From the NCBI GenBank assembly GCA_028023455.1, contig JAQFVV010000001.1, positions 25,841,401 to 25,905,400 on the forward strand: 64,000 nucleotides of DNA. The letters are read 5' to 3'. How positions within the stretch are numbered: position 1 is the stretch's first letter; each line of letters starts with the position of its first letter. Under the pieces are notes generated by a model, which searched no databases, was not told where the DNA came from, and saw nothing but the letters and a program-made list of their open reading frames with translations. Both the position numbers and the translations under genes were made by a program. The DNA is from Epiperipatus broadwayi (taxonomy: Eukaryota > Onychophora > Udeonychophora > Euonychophora > Peripatidae). Of the stretch, positions 47,951 to 60,633 are shown piece after piece.

Positions 47951-49760
47951 AACCATAATTGTCTATATACAATAGATAATTGAAAAATCTGAAAAACCTA
48001 AACAAAATTAAGTATGGTTTATTGATTGTAACAATATTTGCATTTCTTGATGCTTAAATTATGAAATATTCTTTTTAAAAATGAGTACACCAGAGAGCTT
48101 TTATTGCTATTATAGAAAAAAAATTATGGGAAATAGACTGTTAAAGAAATTATATAAGATGTCTATCTATTCAACTTTTATACTGAATATCTATAAAAAA
48201 AAAAAAAAAAGCCAGATTGGATTGAGATAAGCAAAAATTCAGAAATTTGGAAAATAACATTAGCAACTTTAAATACAGTAGTTATCTCATACTTCTTGTT
48301 AAAGTAGAATATCTGAAGGTACTTTTTGCAAAAATTAAAATTGTGAAAAGATAAGAAAAGAAATAATGACAGATATTTTTTACTTCTTTAAATCATTTCT
48401 CAACAACAAAATATGCAGATTTTAAGTGACTTTGCAATGAACATTGAAATAGATTTGTAAATATATAATAATTTAAAAACTAAAAATCGAAATTATTCAA
48501 GCTATAATATTTTATATTTAATATTTGGTTGAAAATTAAATACTGGGAGAAAATGCTGGGGAAAAAATGATGCATTTAGGTTGTGATGTTGGAAAAGCTT
48601 TTAAAAATATCATGAGATAAGACATTAAACTTTTTCTTGAACAAAATCTCCAAATTAAAATTACCATTGTTTTGTCGATTATGGGATAATCCAATTTATT
48701 ACAAAGTATGCAATATATATAAAGGTGGATAAAGAAAGAATAAAGAGAACATCAAGAAATAAGATAAAACTCCAATATTGATGATGAACAATAATGATGG
48801 TGATGAATGAACCATTTAAAGTTTTAAAAATTCTGATCATCTGAAATATATATGATAATCTCAGAAATTGATACTTAATAATATTTAAATTAATTTGACT
48901 CAGGAATTCAGAAATAAAGCATGAAAATCTGGGGATATCTGATTTTAAAAAAAGGTCAGAATTTATTGAACTTTTATATCCGATAATAATGATAATTTTT
49001 TTAACATTTCTAATGGTCTAATAAATCCCCCAACTCTAATATTTCTAGAAGCAAAAACTATTATCAAACATAATTCTTAAAACTATCACAAAAAATAATG
49101 CTAATATAAATTATCATATTTAGAAGTAATTCCTAAATAACGTATTTTGTTATTATTAACATATTTCTATAAAGTTAAATTTTTTCAGAATTTTTAAAAA
49201 TATTTTTACAAAAATTAAACATCCATTTTAGCAGTAATATAGAAGCCTGTAAAAAGTGTATAGTTGGAGTTAACAGCTCTTCACATTTATTTAGCTTAAA
49301 CATAATATATAGTTTTTATTTGCAATTGTAGTAATATTTAATAAATAAGGTTTTTATTTTTGAATAAAACAAATTGGGAAATTAAGTATTGATTGATTTT
49401 AAAAGAAAGTTTATTTGTTGTTTAGCATTTTTTGTTTATCATTTCCAAAAAAAGAGTAAAATATTTTTGTTTAAAAAAAAAAGATTTAAAGAGTGTTATT
49501 TATATTAATTAAAGTACAGTGACAAAATACTACTGATGATCATTACTTTTACTGAAATAATTTAATTGAACGATAAAAAACATAATTTTTATTGCAAGAT
49601 TTTTTTTTTTGCTTTAACTTTAAAATTCTGCATATAAAATTTGAAAACTATTAAATACTACACTTATAATAAAACTATAGACTCACTTTTTTTATACTGT
49701 TAGATTAAAATATTTTTTTCAAATAGGTAATATTTTGAAAAATTCTAAATTTATTTTTAG
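47951..49760. other. intron 4, right part, no gene seen
   Basis: AT-rich intron ending in the acceptor AAATTTATTTTTAG at 49747-49760. Confidence 0.55.
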
Positions 49761-49860
49761 ACGGATATTGATGATGTGGATATTGTCCTCAGATATTGGA
49801 TTCTAATTTGTAAATCTCATTATTCAACTTATTGGACTGGAGGGCTGTACGGTTATAAAG
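49761..49860 (+). CDS. GABBR2: GABA-B receptor subunit, exon with loop 2 Cys and start of TM5
   Basis: The frame follows exon 23344-23466 in phase 0: TDIDDVDIVLRYWILICK, then SHYSTYWTGGLYGYK and one base of the next codon (Gly expected from the GTA-type donor context). The Cys in ILICKSH corresponds to the loop 2 Cys of the family (EHC/EYC...S.HM), and WTGGLYGYKG to the TM5 entry WL.I.YAYKG. An acidic patch (DIDDVD) replaces the usual loop sequence. The exon ends in phase 1 with donor AAAG|GTATTA. The remaining TM5-TM7 exons are not recognised in the window. Confidence 0.85.
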
Positions 49861-49932
49861 GTATTATGTTTGCAGATATAAAATAAATAACTTCTCAAAA
49901 TTAGTGCTATTTTAATACCCTAGTATATATAT

Positions 49933-50157
49933 ATGTCATATTATTATTACTATTTGCGGGATATTCCGTGTAGTGAAAAAGCTAAATGCTGACGTTTCAG
50001 TACAATATCAAGTACCTTCCTCAGAGCGTCCTCTTTCTTATGATTTGAGAAAGAGGACGGACGCTCTGAGGAAGGTACTTGATATTGTACTGAAACGTCA
50101 GCATTTAGCTTTTTCACTACACGGAATATCCCACAAATAGTAATAATAATATGACAT
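49933..50157. repeat. near-perfect 225-bp hairpin made of a PLE 3' end
   Basis: The left arm 49933-50041 is the reverse complement of the right arm 50046-50157, apart from a four-base insertion (GGAC near 50059) and single-base changes; the loop is about five bases. The right arm contains CTCTGAGGAAGGTACTTGAT and ACTGAAACGTCAGCATTTAG, resembling the tail of the PLE at 62411-63480 (CTCTGAGAAAAGTACTTG, TTGAAACATCAGC). It starts 74 bases after exon 49761-49860, inside the next intron. Confidence 0.93.
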
Positions 50158-50912
50158 CTTTTATCCATGAAAACATTAGAATTAACATATATATGTATAT
50201 ATATTATAAATAATTAATAATGATCGATATCTTTTTATCTATACAAACATTTTTTCAACTTTTAGTCTCTCCAACAGATTTATTTTTGCTCTATTGCATT
50301 GTATATAAATTATATCATTGAAGTTTTCAGACTTAAATTATTAGAGATGCTTGACTTTTTTTTCTAACATTTTTGAAATACTGCTATAGCTTTTTAACCG
50401 AAAATATCTTTTTAACTTTTTTTATATGAATTGAGTGTGACCTTTAATTAAAAAAACTTTCAGAATATGCTCTTCTACTACTATTGTTATATTGATGGCT
50501 ATAATCTAAGAGATTATTACAGTTCAAATACAAGTTTTTGTATAATAACATTATTCTAAGTATTTTTCATGAATTAAGATTTTATAAAATAAAAAAAATC
50601 TTATAGAGTAAATATGACAAATTTATTTACGCAGTCTAAACATATATTGTTAAATATATTTCCAATAAACTGTCTTATCTTTCTAATATTAGTTTTTATT
50701 TCTAGTGTAATAATAATGTTTATGTTTAATTTATTTATATTTCACAAGATGAAGATACTTTTTGTTATTTAAAATAATGTATTTTTTTATTTAAAAATTT
50801 AAAATTTTGTATTAGCCAACTCATCAATTTGCCATTCATATGAATTGGGTTCAAATTTATGTGAAACTTGAATATTTTTTTAAGTTGAAGTAATGGATAT
50901 TCATTTCATTAA
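50158..50912. other. intron, no gene seen
   Basis: AT-rich. No frame or repeat recognised. Confidence 0.5.
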
Positions 50913-50920
50913 ATCTAGAA

Positions 50921-51370
50921 TAGGAGTGGCCAACAAGTCGATCGTGATCCATCAGTTGATTGCGAAGCCAATTTTGGTCCATGGTGAGGCCAATCTGGCA
51001 AGAACCATCAGGTTACAAGTGAAATAAATTAAATCAAGATTTTCAAGTTTTTATTATTATTTTTGTTTGTGTTCTAAATTTTTTTCCAATTCTAGATAGG
51101 TGAACTCTACTTAGTCTTATCATTATTGAAAATAATATTTTTAATCTTCACTTAATGTAGCTAATTTGAATTAATAAATATTGTTAATAATTACTCATGT
51201 TCCTTTAATTACCCTGGACATGAGTTTTTTGGCCCATTAAATAATTACTTTTTACATAGGTAGATATATAAAAATAGTATGTATTTCACATCTCCCTCTA
51301 CTTAGGCTACGTCTATGAAAACAAGTCGATGACAACACATTTTTAAAATAAAAAATAGATCTCATCCCTG
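50921..51370. mobile_element. non-autonomous hAT-like DNA transposon
   Basis: The element starts TAGGAGTGGCCAACAAGTCG and ends ...AGATCTCATCCCTG. The complement of the right end (CAGGGATGAGATC) and the left end fit the CAGGGGTGGSCAA-type hAT terminus. It is flanked by ATCTAGAA (50913-50920) and ATCTAGAG (51371-51378), an 8-base duplication with one mismatch, the length hAT transposases make. The first 60 bases hold several TCGATCG/GATCG motifs. There is no coding capacity. Confidence 0.78.
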
Positions 51371-51550
51371 ATCTAGAGGATAAAATGGAGAAAAATCTAA
51401 ACCTTTCTTGAGCAGTCTATTATTTCTCCATAGTGGGATACTAAAAAAGTTTTTGTCCTCTAGAGAGCTACTTTATCTACTGAACTATTTGTGTATATTA
51501 TATCTCACTATAAAAAAGGCAATAATTTTATAAATTAATATATATATATA

Positions 51551-53525
51551 TAATAACGGTCAGGGAGAATGATGGAGTCTTACCGTATCTGCCATACAAG
51601 GGTGCCACCAGGCTATTGGAATCTGGAAAATTTATATAGTAGGCAGATACATAAGTTAAGATCCGAAATTTACATATATATTTTATTACGACTGTCAGCT
51701 CCATTCACTAGCTCGTGGAACAGCAGAGATAATTTTTAATATTTAAAAATAAATAAAAAGCCACTGCCAGTAACAACACACACAAATATTTATTAAACAT
51801 ATATAAATTTAGAATTATTTTAGTATGATGTTTACTTTATAATTTCATTTACATTTTATTTTAGAAGTTTGCACAGATGAATTTATTAATATTTTATTAG
51901 AGTGTCGAGTATGGTTGGACTACATAAATTGCATTTGAAAAAGAAAATATTCTATCCCTATTTAACCTTAGGCCAAAAGTTCACAGTCAAACTAACACCA
52001 ATCTATTTGATATATCGATGTATTCAATGCAGCATGAATATGACAGAACAATACCATACTGTCAGGAATGTACATCTGAACAGCATGGTTATAGAGAAGA
52101 AATAGTCTCTCGTCCAGTACAGGAATGTTACATCTGTCTGGCAAGAACAATAAAAAAAGAAAACTCCATAGGAAAGGATTGCCATCCTTTTTGCTGACTT
52201 ATGATCCCATTCCATAGGCAAAGTGGGTGATCCATGGAGCAGTGAATACCGACTGTCTCTGATGGTCAATAAGAAATAGGCTTATTTCACCCAAGGGTAG
52301 TGTATAATGTGATCCTGCATGTAGCAGATCTTTATGCTACATCTACTGATTATACCAATGCATCCAATCCAGTGACCCAATCTAACTGTGAAACAAATAA
52401 CCTAAGATTTACCTTCCATCAAACTAACATAACTTTACGAATCTATACAGCCATTCACGCCTGACTTTAATTTAACATGATTTAATTAAAAGTTTAGCTT
52501 AACAAAAAAAACATAATAAAGCTTAAAAGAATGAAAAAAATAAATTAATGAAAATAATTTTTAAAAAAATAATACATTCAATAAAAATAATTATTAATAA
52601 ATAATTTATGTTGGTCAGATAGGAAATTCTATTTCTATTAAATACTAAAAAAGTTTTGAAATTAAAGTTCTTACTGTTTTAAAATACTGGAAAGTTTTAG
52701 AATTAATGTTCATTAGTTATATATATAGTTCTTACAATTTTAAAAAGTTTATCCTTAAAAGTTGCTTGCAGTTTGGGATCCAACGTTAATTCCCCCAATG
52801 TCATGGGGAGACTAGTATGCTGTTGGCCATTTTATTGATTTATCTGGAGGTCCTTTACTTTAGCTGGTATTTTATTTCCAGGCCCTGATGTCCTGTGGTT
52901 CACAATATAGGAAAATGATAGGTCATTTTTCTTTCTTTTTTTTTAGAAAAACTGAAGGGATTGAAGAGTGCATCTTTTCAATCCCTTCTGCTTCAACTCT
53001 CTCTGCACTAACACATATGGCACATCTCTTCTTTCACATCTTTCTCCTTTTTATCTTAAATTTGCAGATTAACTCAACATTACTTTATGATGGTGATGAT
53101 TCTTTTGCTAAAGCCTGTTTCCTGATAAATTTTTTTATTGGTTATTCTGTTCCTATTGGTTTTTCCTCTCCTATCTGACCTATTACTTATAAATTTTGAG
53201 ATGCCCAAGGGCTATTTTACTCTAACTAATTGAAAATAATCATTTCCATTTTACACAATACCATTAATTAAATTATATACATTCTTAAAGATATATTTTT
53301 ATCTTTAAATCTTTTAAGTTTTTTTTTTTTTTTGAAAATTTAGTTTTAACATACGTTTTTTTCTTTAATAAAGTTTTATTTTAATAATTTTTCATCTGTG
53401 CGATTTTATATATATAAAGTTTAGATGACTTTTAATTTTTAATTTGTAAAAAACAAATTTTTATTTGTGAACTTTTTGTTTTTAATTTTATTTATTAGAA
53501 TATAACAGCATGTGTGCCCATTACA
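51551..53525 (-). mobile_element. LTR of a retroelement, 3' LTR (about 2 kb)
   Basis: This 1975-base block is repeated, in the same orientation, at 54245-60728 (there split by an insertion). On the minus strand it starts TGTAATGGGCACACATGCTG and ends TGACCGTTATTA. Primer site and copy order show that this is the 3' LTR. A + frame is partly kept in both copies (SMVGLHKLHLKKKIF...; other frame NISMYSMQHEY / DISMYSMQHEY, CQECTSEQHGY near 52020-52085). Because both copies come from one parental LTR, this does not prove coding. The left flank ATATA (51546-51550) equals the right flank of the other LTR. Confidence 0.75.
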
Positions 53526-54225
53526 TATCAGTAAACTTGCTTTAAAAAATAAACAAAAAAAACATTTTACTTAGGGTTAGTAATTACAGTACACGATTAA
53601 CAAAAATTTACAAAGATATTCCATTAGTAATTTTACAAAAATTCTATATACAAAAAAAATGTTGACTATCATTTTTCCATGTATGAACCATCTACATTTA
53701 TGACTCCCCCCCCCAGAGTTTCTTTTTCTCTTCATTTCATTTTTAACACATGGCATGACAAGCAAATTATTTATTTAAGGATGTTGCATTGAAATAAATA
53801 AAGTTTTAAGAAATAATGAGTTTATACATGTATATTTGCAGCACAATTATATATACCACCAACTTATTTATGATTAATTGAAATTCTTAAATAGGGTTAC
53901 ACTGAGGTAGATTTTCAAAGATACTCATCATAAGGTGCCACATTTACAATCATAAACTTACATGGCTGTGCATGCCTATGCACTTTTAAGCACATATATA
54001 AAAAACTATACTAATTGCAATCTTTTTACTTTTTCTTTTAAAAAAAAAAAAAAACAAATTACAATTTAAAATTATTAATACATTTTCTTTCTCATGTTTA
54101 ATATATATGCTATTTTTTTCTGACACTGCTTTTATAAGATTTAAAGTATATGACTTTATGTAATTAGATAAAAAATATTTCATTTAAAAAAAATTTACTC
54201 AGGGTACTCATGGCTAATGTGTATC
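53526..54225 (-). mobile_element. internal region of the LTR element, no gag or pol
   Basis: Only about 700 bases separate the primer site from the 3' LTR, and no protease, RT, RNase H or integrase motif is visible. A purine tract on the minus strand (53703-53730, GAAAAAGAAACTC then nine G) would be a candidate polypurine tract, but it lies about 180 bases before the 3' LTR start instead of adjoining it. The element is therefore non-autonomous or internally deleted. Confidence 0.6.
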
Positions 54226-54243
54226 GCCCCATGTTGGGTGCCA
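54226..54243 (-). promoter_or_regulatory. primer binding site, tRNA-Lys type
   Basis: The minus strand reads TGGCACCCAACATGGGGC directly after the 5' LTR. This matches 16 of 18 bases of the complement of the usual animal tRNA-Lys(CUU) 3' end (TGGCGCCCAACGTGGGGC). It fixes the orientation of the LTR element. Confidence 0.8.
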
Positions 54244-55436
54244 ATTATAATGGTCAGGGAGAATGATGGAGTCTTACCATCTTTGCCATACAAGGGTGCC
54301 AACAGGCTATTGGAACCTGGAAAATTTATATAGTAGGCAGATACATAAGTTAAGATCCAAAATTTACATATATTTTTTATTACGACCATCAGCCCCAGTC
54401 ACTAGCTCATGGAGCAGCACAGATAATTTTTAATATTAAAAAAAATTAAAAGCCACTGCCAGTAATAACACACACAAACATTTATTAAACATATATAAAT
54501 TTAGAATTATTTTAGTATGATGTTTACTTTATAATTTCATTTACAATTTATTTTAGAAGTTTGCACAGATGAATTTATTAATATTTTATTAGAGTGTCGA
54601 GTATGGATAGACTACATAGATTGTATTTGAAGAAGAAAATATTCTATTTTTTATTTAACCTTAGGCCAAAAGTTCGCAATCAAACTAACACCAATCTATC
54701 TAATATATCGATGTATTCAATGCAACATGAATACAACAGCACAATACCATATTGTCAGGAATGCACATCTGAACAGCATGGTTATAGAAAAAAATTGTCT
54801 CTCATCCAGTACAGGAATGTTACATCTGTCTGGAAAGAAAAACAATAAAAAAGTAAACTCCATAGGAAGGGATTGTAGTCCTTTTTGCTGACTTACGATC
54901 CCTTCCATAGGCAAAGGAGATGATCCATGGAGCAGGAAATACCATCTGCCTCCAATGGTCAATAAAAAATAGGGTTATTTTTCCCAAGTATGGCATATAA
55001 TGTGATCCGGCACATAGCAGATATTCATGCTACATCAACTAATTACATGAATACATCCAATCTATTGACCCAATCTAACTGTGGAACAAATAACCTAATA
55101 TTTACCCTCCCTCAAACTAATATAACTTTACGAATCTATGCAGCTATCCATGCCTGACTTAAATTTAACATGATTTAATTAAAAGTTTAGCTTAACAGAA
55201 AAAAAAACATAATAAAACTTAAAAGAATGAAAAAAATAAATTAATGAAAATGATTTTTAAAAAAATAATACATTCAATAAAAATAATTATTAATAAATAA
55301 TTTATGTTGGTCAGATAGAAAATTCTATTTCTATTAAATACTGAAAAAGTTTTGGAATTAAAGTTCTTACTGTTTTAAAATACTGGAAAGTTTTAGAATT
55401 AATGTTCATTAGTTATATATATATATATATATATAT

Positions 55437-55949
55437 TGTACCCTTACTTCTCGATGTATAATATAGTTTGAAATACGACTAGCTCAATTAAATTATAATG
55501 CTTAATTAAAATTTGCATATCTATCTTTAATATACTTTTATACTATCATATTCTAATTAAATTTATTATCAATTATCAAAATCAATATATTTCTATAATA
55601 TGTACTAATTAAATAAGTATTTATTAAAATCATGAGACTGTGAAGTAAAGTTACAAAGTAATAAGTAGATTTACATTGAGTCAATATCTTCCAAGACATT
55701 GTCTCAATGGCATAAGAATACTATCACCTCCTTATTAACTTACTACTACCTCTATAGCATTCTTATGGCTTTTAAATAAAATAAACTATCTTTAATAATA
55801 ATAAAATAAATAAATCTTAACTTTTAATTTTTAAAAATATAATTAAATAATCTCAGGTTCTTCTAATTATCTTAAAGTAATGATAACTCATGTAAATAAG
55901 TATGATATGGGATTTTATATCAAACCTAAATACACCTAACTTATTTAAG

Positions 55950-55981
<32 letters not shown>

Positions 55982-58900
55982 CTTAGGGTATAACTTAACC
56001 TTATCTATTCCTATTATATCATCAATCATTAAATAATAATAACATGTCTATCTTTTATTTTCATATAGTATCTTAATTTTAGAATAGATCAAAATCTTAC
56101 AACTTAATAATCTGTGGCAATAAATAATATTGTACTCTTATATTATGCATTATAATTACTCTATGACCATTGTAATATAATGTAATAATGTCAATCAATT
56201 CTCATAAATGATAATCAGGAAAATATTGTATTTATTTCTAAAATAATATTAATAAATTCACATTGTGCAAATATTATGTTTCTTCAAATTATCTGCTGTC
56301 AAATGCTGTGGTGCAAAATAATGAACTCGACACACTTTTAAAACAAATTAAACAAATTTATTTACATTAACTTTGATTAAGAATTTATTTACAATATTTA
56401 CAGTTCAAATTAGGAAAACAAAAGAAAATAAAAATAAGAAAATAATAATACAATATGTTTACACTGTTATTAACTCATACTCCTAATAAGTAATTATACA
56501 TTCTTTAAAATGCTGTACTAATAACACTGAAGTATGTTTCCAAAACTTAGACTTTAAACAAATATCAGTGAACTTTAATTATTACACAGAAAAATTTATG
56601 TAAACAATGTTTATATAGCATATGTAAACAATTAAACTTTACTAATTAAATTGCTACATCACTTAAATATTACTGTTACTTATTTCATCATATACTAGTA
56701 TGTGTTCACTTTACTATTAGCATTACTTGAATAGCATAATATAGAAACTAATGTATCCTTATAATGTAATAACAAAGAATTGATTATAATTTTATATTTC
56801 ACTTATTGCAATTCATGCTACATGTTTTGTTAAATATGCATTACATATATGTACTGTTAAAATAATAATATTTAAATTATTCATCAATTTCAAATTCATA
56901 AAGCACTATATTAGATAAATTTTATGATTCTTTTCTGTGTGAAATTATTACTTTACTTTATGTGTTATTCTACTCCTTCTTAATAAACTTTTATCTACAA
57001 AACATCCTCTAAAACTTATTTAAAATTCCGGGAAAACAACCTTCAACTTTAAATAAATACTAATTATCCAAACTATTTATACTACGTCATCTATATTCAG
57101 TAAACCTTTAATTCAAACATAAACTTCTACATAAAACTTAACTTAATTTATCCAATAAAATAAAAATAAAATATAGACTTTGAGATCTCTTCCTAACTTG
57201 AAATAAAATAATTACTTGTATGAATAATAAATATAATTCTAATACTCCAACATAATAATAATAAAAATAAAAATCAAAATTTATTTACGAAAGAATCATA
57301 TAATTATTTCTAAGCTTCTTATGTAATGTTGTATCATATTTATATCATAAATTCAAATTATGCATATTTAAATAAAACTGTTACTGCCAATATAATGTGT
57401 GTGTATTTTTAAAATATTCATACATCCATTCAACAATAACATATCATTTGGTTGATCTAAAGAAAACATATTAAATACATCAAAATTATTATTATTATAC
57501 AATTTTTACCATCAATAATGATTTAATGTACAGTCCATCTTCCAATATTCTTCGGAATTACAGCTTCATAAAATAATTCACATTTACACTCACGATCATT
57601 CTTTAAAATATTCTGTGTTATATTAATTATAAAATAAACTTATGCAATTAATCATTATATTATTTTTAGTTATTATTTTAAGAAATGTACCTATCTTATT
57701 TTTAATAGATTAATAATATTTAAATTTTATGTTAGATAAATAAAACAGAATTCATATTACATAACTCCAGCGATGTCTCCTTTTCACCATAAAGTTCTTT
57801 AATCCTAGGCACATATTCACTAGAACACCATTTCCTGTTTCCGGTCCATCACGTGTTTTTTTAAAAGTTTATGAAAAACGAAAACGTTCTTTTAAAACCA
57901 AAATAAAAGTTAATCAGTTCTTTTATAAAAATATAATAAAATTAAAATAGTTTATCTGATCCGGATGCAGTTCTTTAAAGAATATTATTTAAAAGTTATT
58001 ATTCTTGAATTAGTTTATAATTTATGAAAAATTATCATTTAATTATTTTAAATTAACTGGGACGTCCACGTATTACTTGCGCATTTCTTAACAAAATATC
58101 CAGGTAAGAATAAGCTTCTTCATCTAAAACGACCAGCGTTTAAATTATTTCAATATAATAATTTTTATTATATTAAGATTTCTAGCTAAATATATTTTCA
58201 ATTGATTTGCCTTTAAAATCATCAACATTCAGTCTTTTAAACATAAAGACTTAACAAGGCAAGTATTTATAAAACTACTTTTATTTCTAATATCTTTACT
58301 CAAGATATACATTTAAATTTATAGCTTGCAAAAATACTTTCTTTATACAAAAGTATTTATTCTTTAAAATATCTATTTTCTAATAGGCAACAGTAATTAG
58401 CTTTTAAAATTATATACTGTCCAAAATACTACTTTTCTCCATCTTGTAATTTTCCGAACTAATCCAGCGTTTGTCATATTTCTAAGGTAAAGTTTCCGAT
58501 ATATTTTCACTATATATGATGTTCCCATGACTATTTGCTTGTAAATTGAGCTCAATAGAGACGACCGATAGGGAAAAAATTAAGTTAACACTGCATGTCT
58601 ATCATTTAACACTTTTATAAATTATTTACAATGACACTCTTATAATTTTGAAAAATGATTTTAAAAGCGTCTACAAAATTTACGTAGCTATTTTTAATAA
58701 CACAATTAACTTGAAAAATCAATCACAGAGTCCTCTCCTAACAATTGAACTGAGCTTTTATACCGGAAGAAACTTCTCATTTGATTGGTACATTTAAACA
58801 ATCAACTTGCTGGCTTATTTACATATTTACCAACAACACAAAATTAAAAAATAAATAATGACTTATTTAATATTTAATATTTATTACATTATTAAAATTT

Positions 58901-59728
58901 TTAAAATAATCCTTATCGTTTATTTAAATCCACTAAACATTTTTTAAAAATATTCTTATTTACTTGATTTTTACTTTATATCACTTTTATAAGATTATTT
59001 AAAATAAACTAAGTCTTTTTATACGTTATATTTTTAAAACAATACTTTTAAAAATCAGATTTAATATTCTACATTGATTTATCTTTATTTTATCTCGTGA
59101 TAACTCACGTATTATTTATAAATTTTATAACATGACTTTTAAAATAGTCTTGCAACTTTACTAAATAACTTCCAAGCATGTGTGTGTATATTTAACTAAC
59201 ATCTGTTTTCTTTTATAATACAAGAAACGCTTGTCATAGTCTAAAAATAAACTAACAATTGCATTTTTTAAAATAATAAATATTTTTAAAATAAACAAGA
59301 TATTATAATAGATTTTAAAATAATTATTTGATATTATCTAAATCAAATCTTAATCTTCTCCTTAAGTATTTACAATAATTAAAAATATTTATATTCTTTT
59401 ATAATATTATTTCATCAACAATAAATATATGCATTTAATTTTAACTTGTCTTTTAAACACTTTTAGTTTTAAATACCTACTTATTAAATATATTAATGCA
59501 GTATTGATTATGGCCATTTTTCCAACTATATATTATAATCATCATCATTTAAAATGTCTCTCTCAATATCAGCACAATTTTACATATCAAATACTCATAG
59601 ATTGCTTTAATTAAACCCTTTGAAATATTACCATAAGCAAAATTAACATCACATATTCAAATATATCTTAAATTTAAAATTTTTAATAGATTAGCACAAA
59701 AATTAAATGGTGACCCATACAAAAGGGC

Positions 59729-59731
<3 letters not shown>
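55437..59731 (-). mobile_element. 4.3-kb nested insertion with TG...CA ends, giant solo-LTR-like
   Basis: It interrupts the 5' LTR at a TA tract; the intact LTR (52719-52735) shows the empty site, GTTATATATATAGTTCTTA. On the minus strand the insert begins TGTGCCCTTTTGTATGGGTC and ends AAGTAAGGGTACA, so the ends are short inverted repeats of LTR style. A CCAAT box (58784-58788 region) and TATAAAAGC (58754-58762) lie on the minus strand, followed by a GC-richer leader, as in an LTR promoter. Most of the rest is non-coding. Two short minus frames (58053-58140, TLVVLDEEAYSYLDILLRN...; 57752-57853, RDGPETGNGVLVNMCLGLKN) look protein-like but match no family I know. Confidence 0.55.
58754..58790 (-). 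promoter_or_regulatory. possible LTR-type promoter (CCAAT and TATA)
   Basis: Minus strand: ACCAATCAAATGAG, then GGTATAAAAGCTCAG 18 bases later and a CAGTT start-like site. Spacing fits a pol II core promoter, but in AT-rich DNA a TATA box alone is weak evidence; the CCAAT and the local GC rise add a little. Confidence 0.4.
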
Positions 59732-59766
<35 letters not shown>

Positions 59767-59767
59767 C

Positions 59768-59769
<2 letters not shown>
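59725..59769. repeat. TA tract bounded by GGGCACA / TGTGCCC
   Basis: The last bases of the nested insertion, GGGCACA (59725-59731), recur as the exact complement TGTGCCC (59763-59769) after about 31 bases of AT repeat. Confidence 0.8.
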
Positions 59770-59805
<36 letters not shown>

Positions 59806-60565
59806 CTTATGGTTTTAAAAAGTTCATCCTTAACAGTTGCTTGCAGTTTGGGATCCAGCATTAATTCTCCCAATATTATGGGGAGATCGGTATACTGTTG
59901 GTCATTTTATTGATTCCTCCAGAGGTCCTTTACTTTAGCTGGTATTTTATTTCTGGGCCCTGATGTCCTGTGGTCCACAAGATAGGAAAATGATTGGTCA
60001 TTTTTCTTTCTTTTTTTTAGAAAAACTGAAGGGATTGAAGAGTGCATCTTTTCAATCCCTTCTCCTTCAACTCTCTCTGCACTAACACATATAGCACACC
60101 TCTTCTTTTATGTCTCTTTCTCCTTTTTATCTTAAATTTGTGGATTAACTCAACATTATGTCATGATGATGATGATCCTTTCACTGAGGTCCATTTCCTG
60201 AGGGATTTCTTTTATTGGCTATTCTGTTTCTATTGTTTTTTCCCTCTCCTATCTGACCTTTTACTTATAAATTTTGAGATGCCCAAGAGCTAGTTTACTT
60301 TAACTAATTGAAAATAATCATTTCCATTTTACACAATAGCATTAAGTAATAACCTGTAGATTTATACTTTACATTTGTATTCAATATGATAATATTAAAT
60401 CCTGCTATCACACTTCCAACATTCTTAAAGATATATTTTTATCTTTAAATCTTTTAAGTTTTTTTTTCTGAAAATTTAGTTTTAACATATTTTTTTTCTT
60501 TAATAAAGTTTTCTTTTAATAATTTTTCATCTGTGCCATTTTATATATATATATATATAAAGTTT

Positions 60566-60581
60566 ATTAAAAGTCATAATA

Positions 60582-60617
<36 letters not shown>

Positions 60618-60633
60618 TATTATGACTTTTAAT
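60566..60633. repeat. perfect 68-bp palindrome around (TA)n
   Basis: ATTAAAAGTCATAATAAACT, TA units, AGTTTATTATGACTTTTAAT. The matching place in the other LTR (about 53410-53435) has a single AAGTTTAGATGACTTTTAAT and no inverted copy, so the palindrome arose after the LTRs diverged. Confidence 0.9.
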
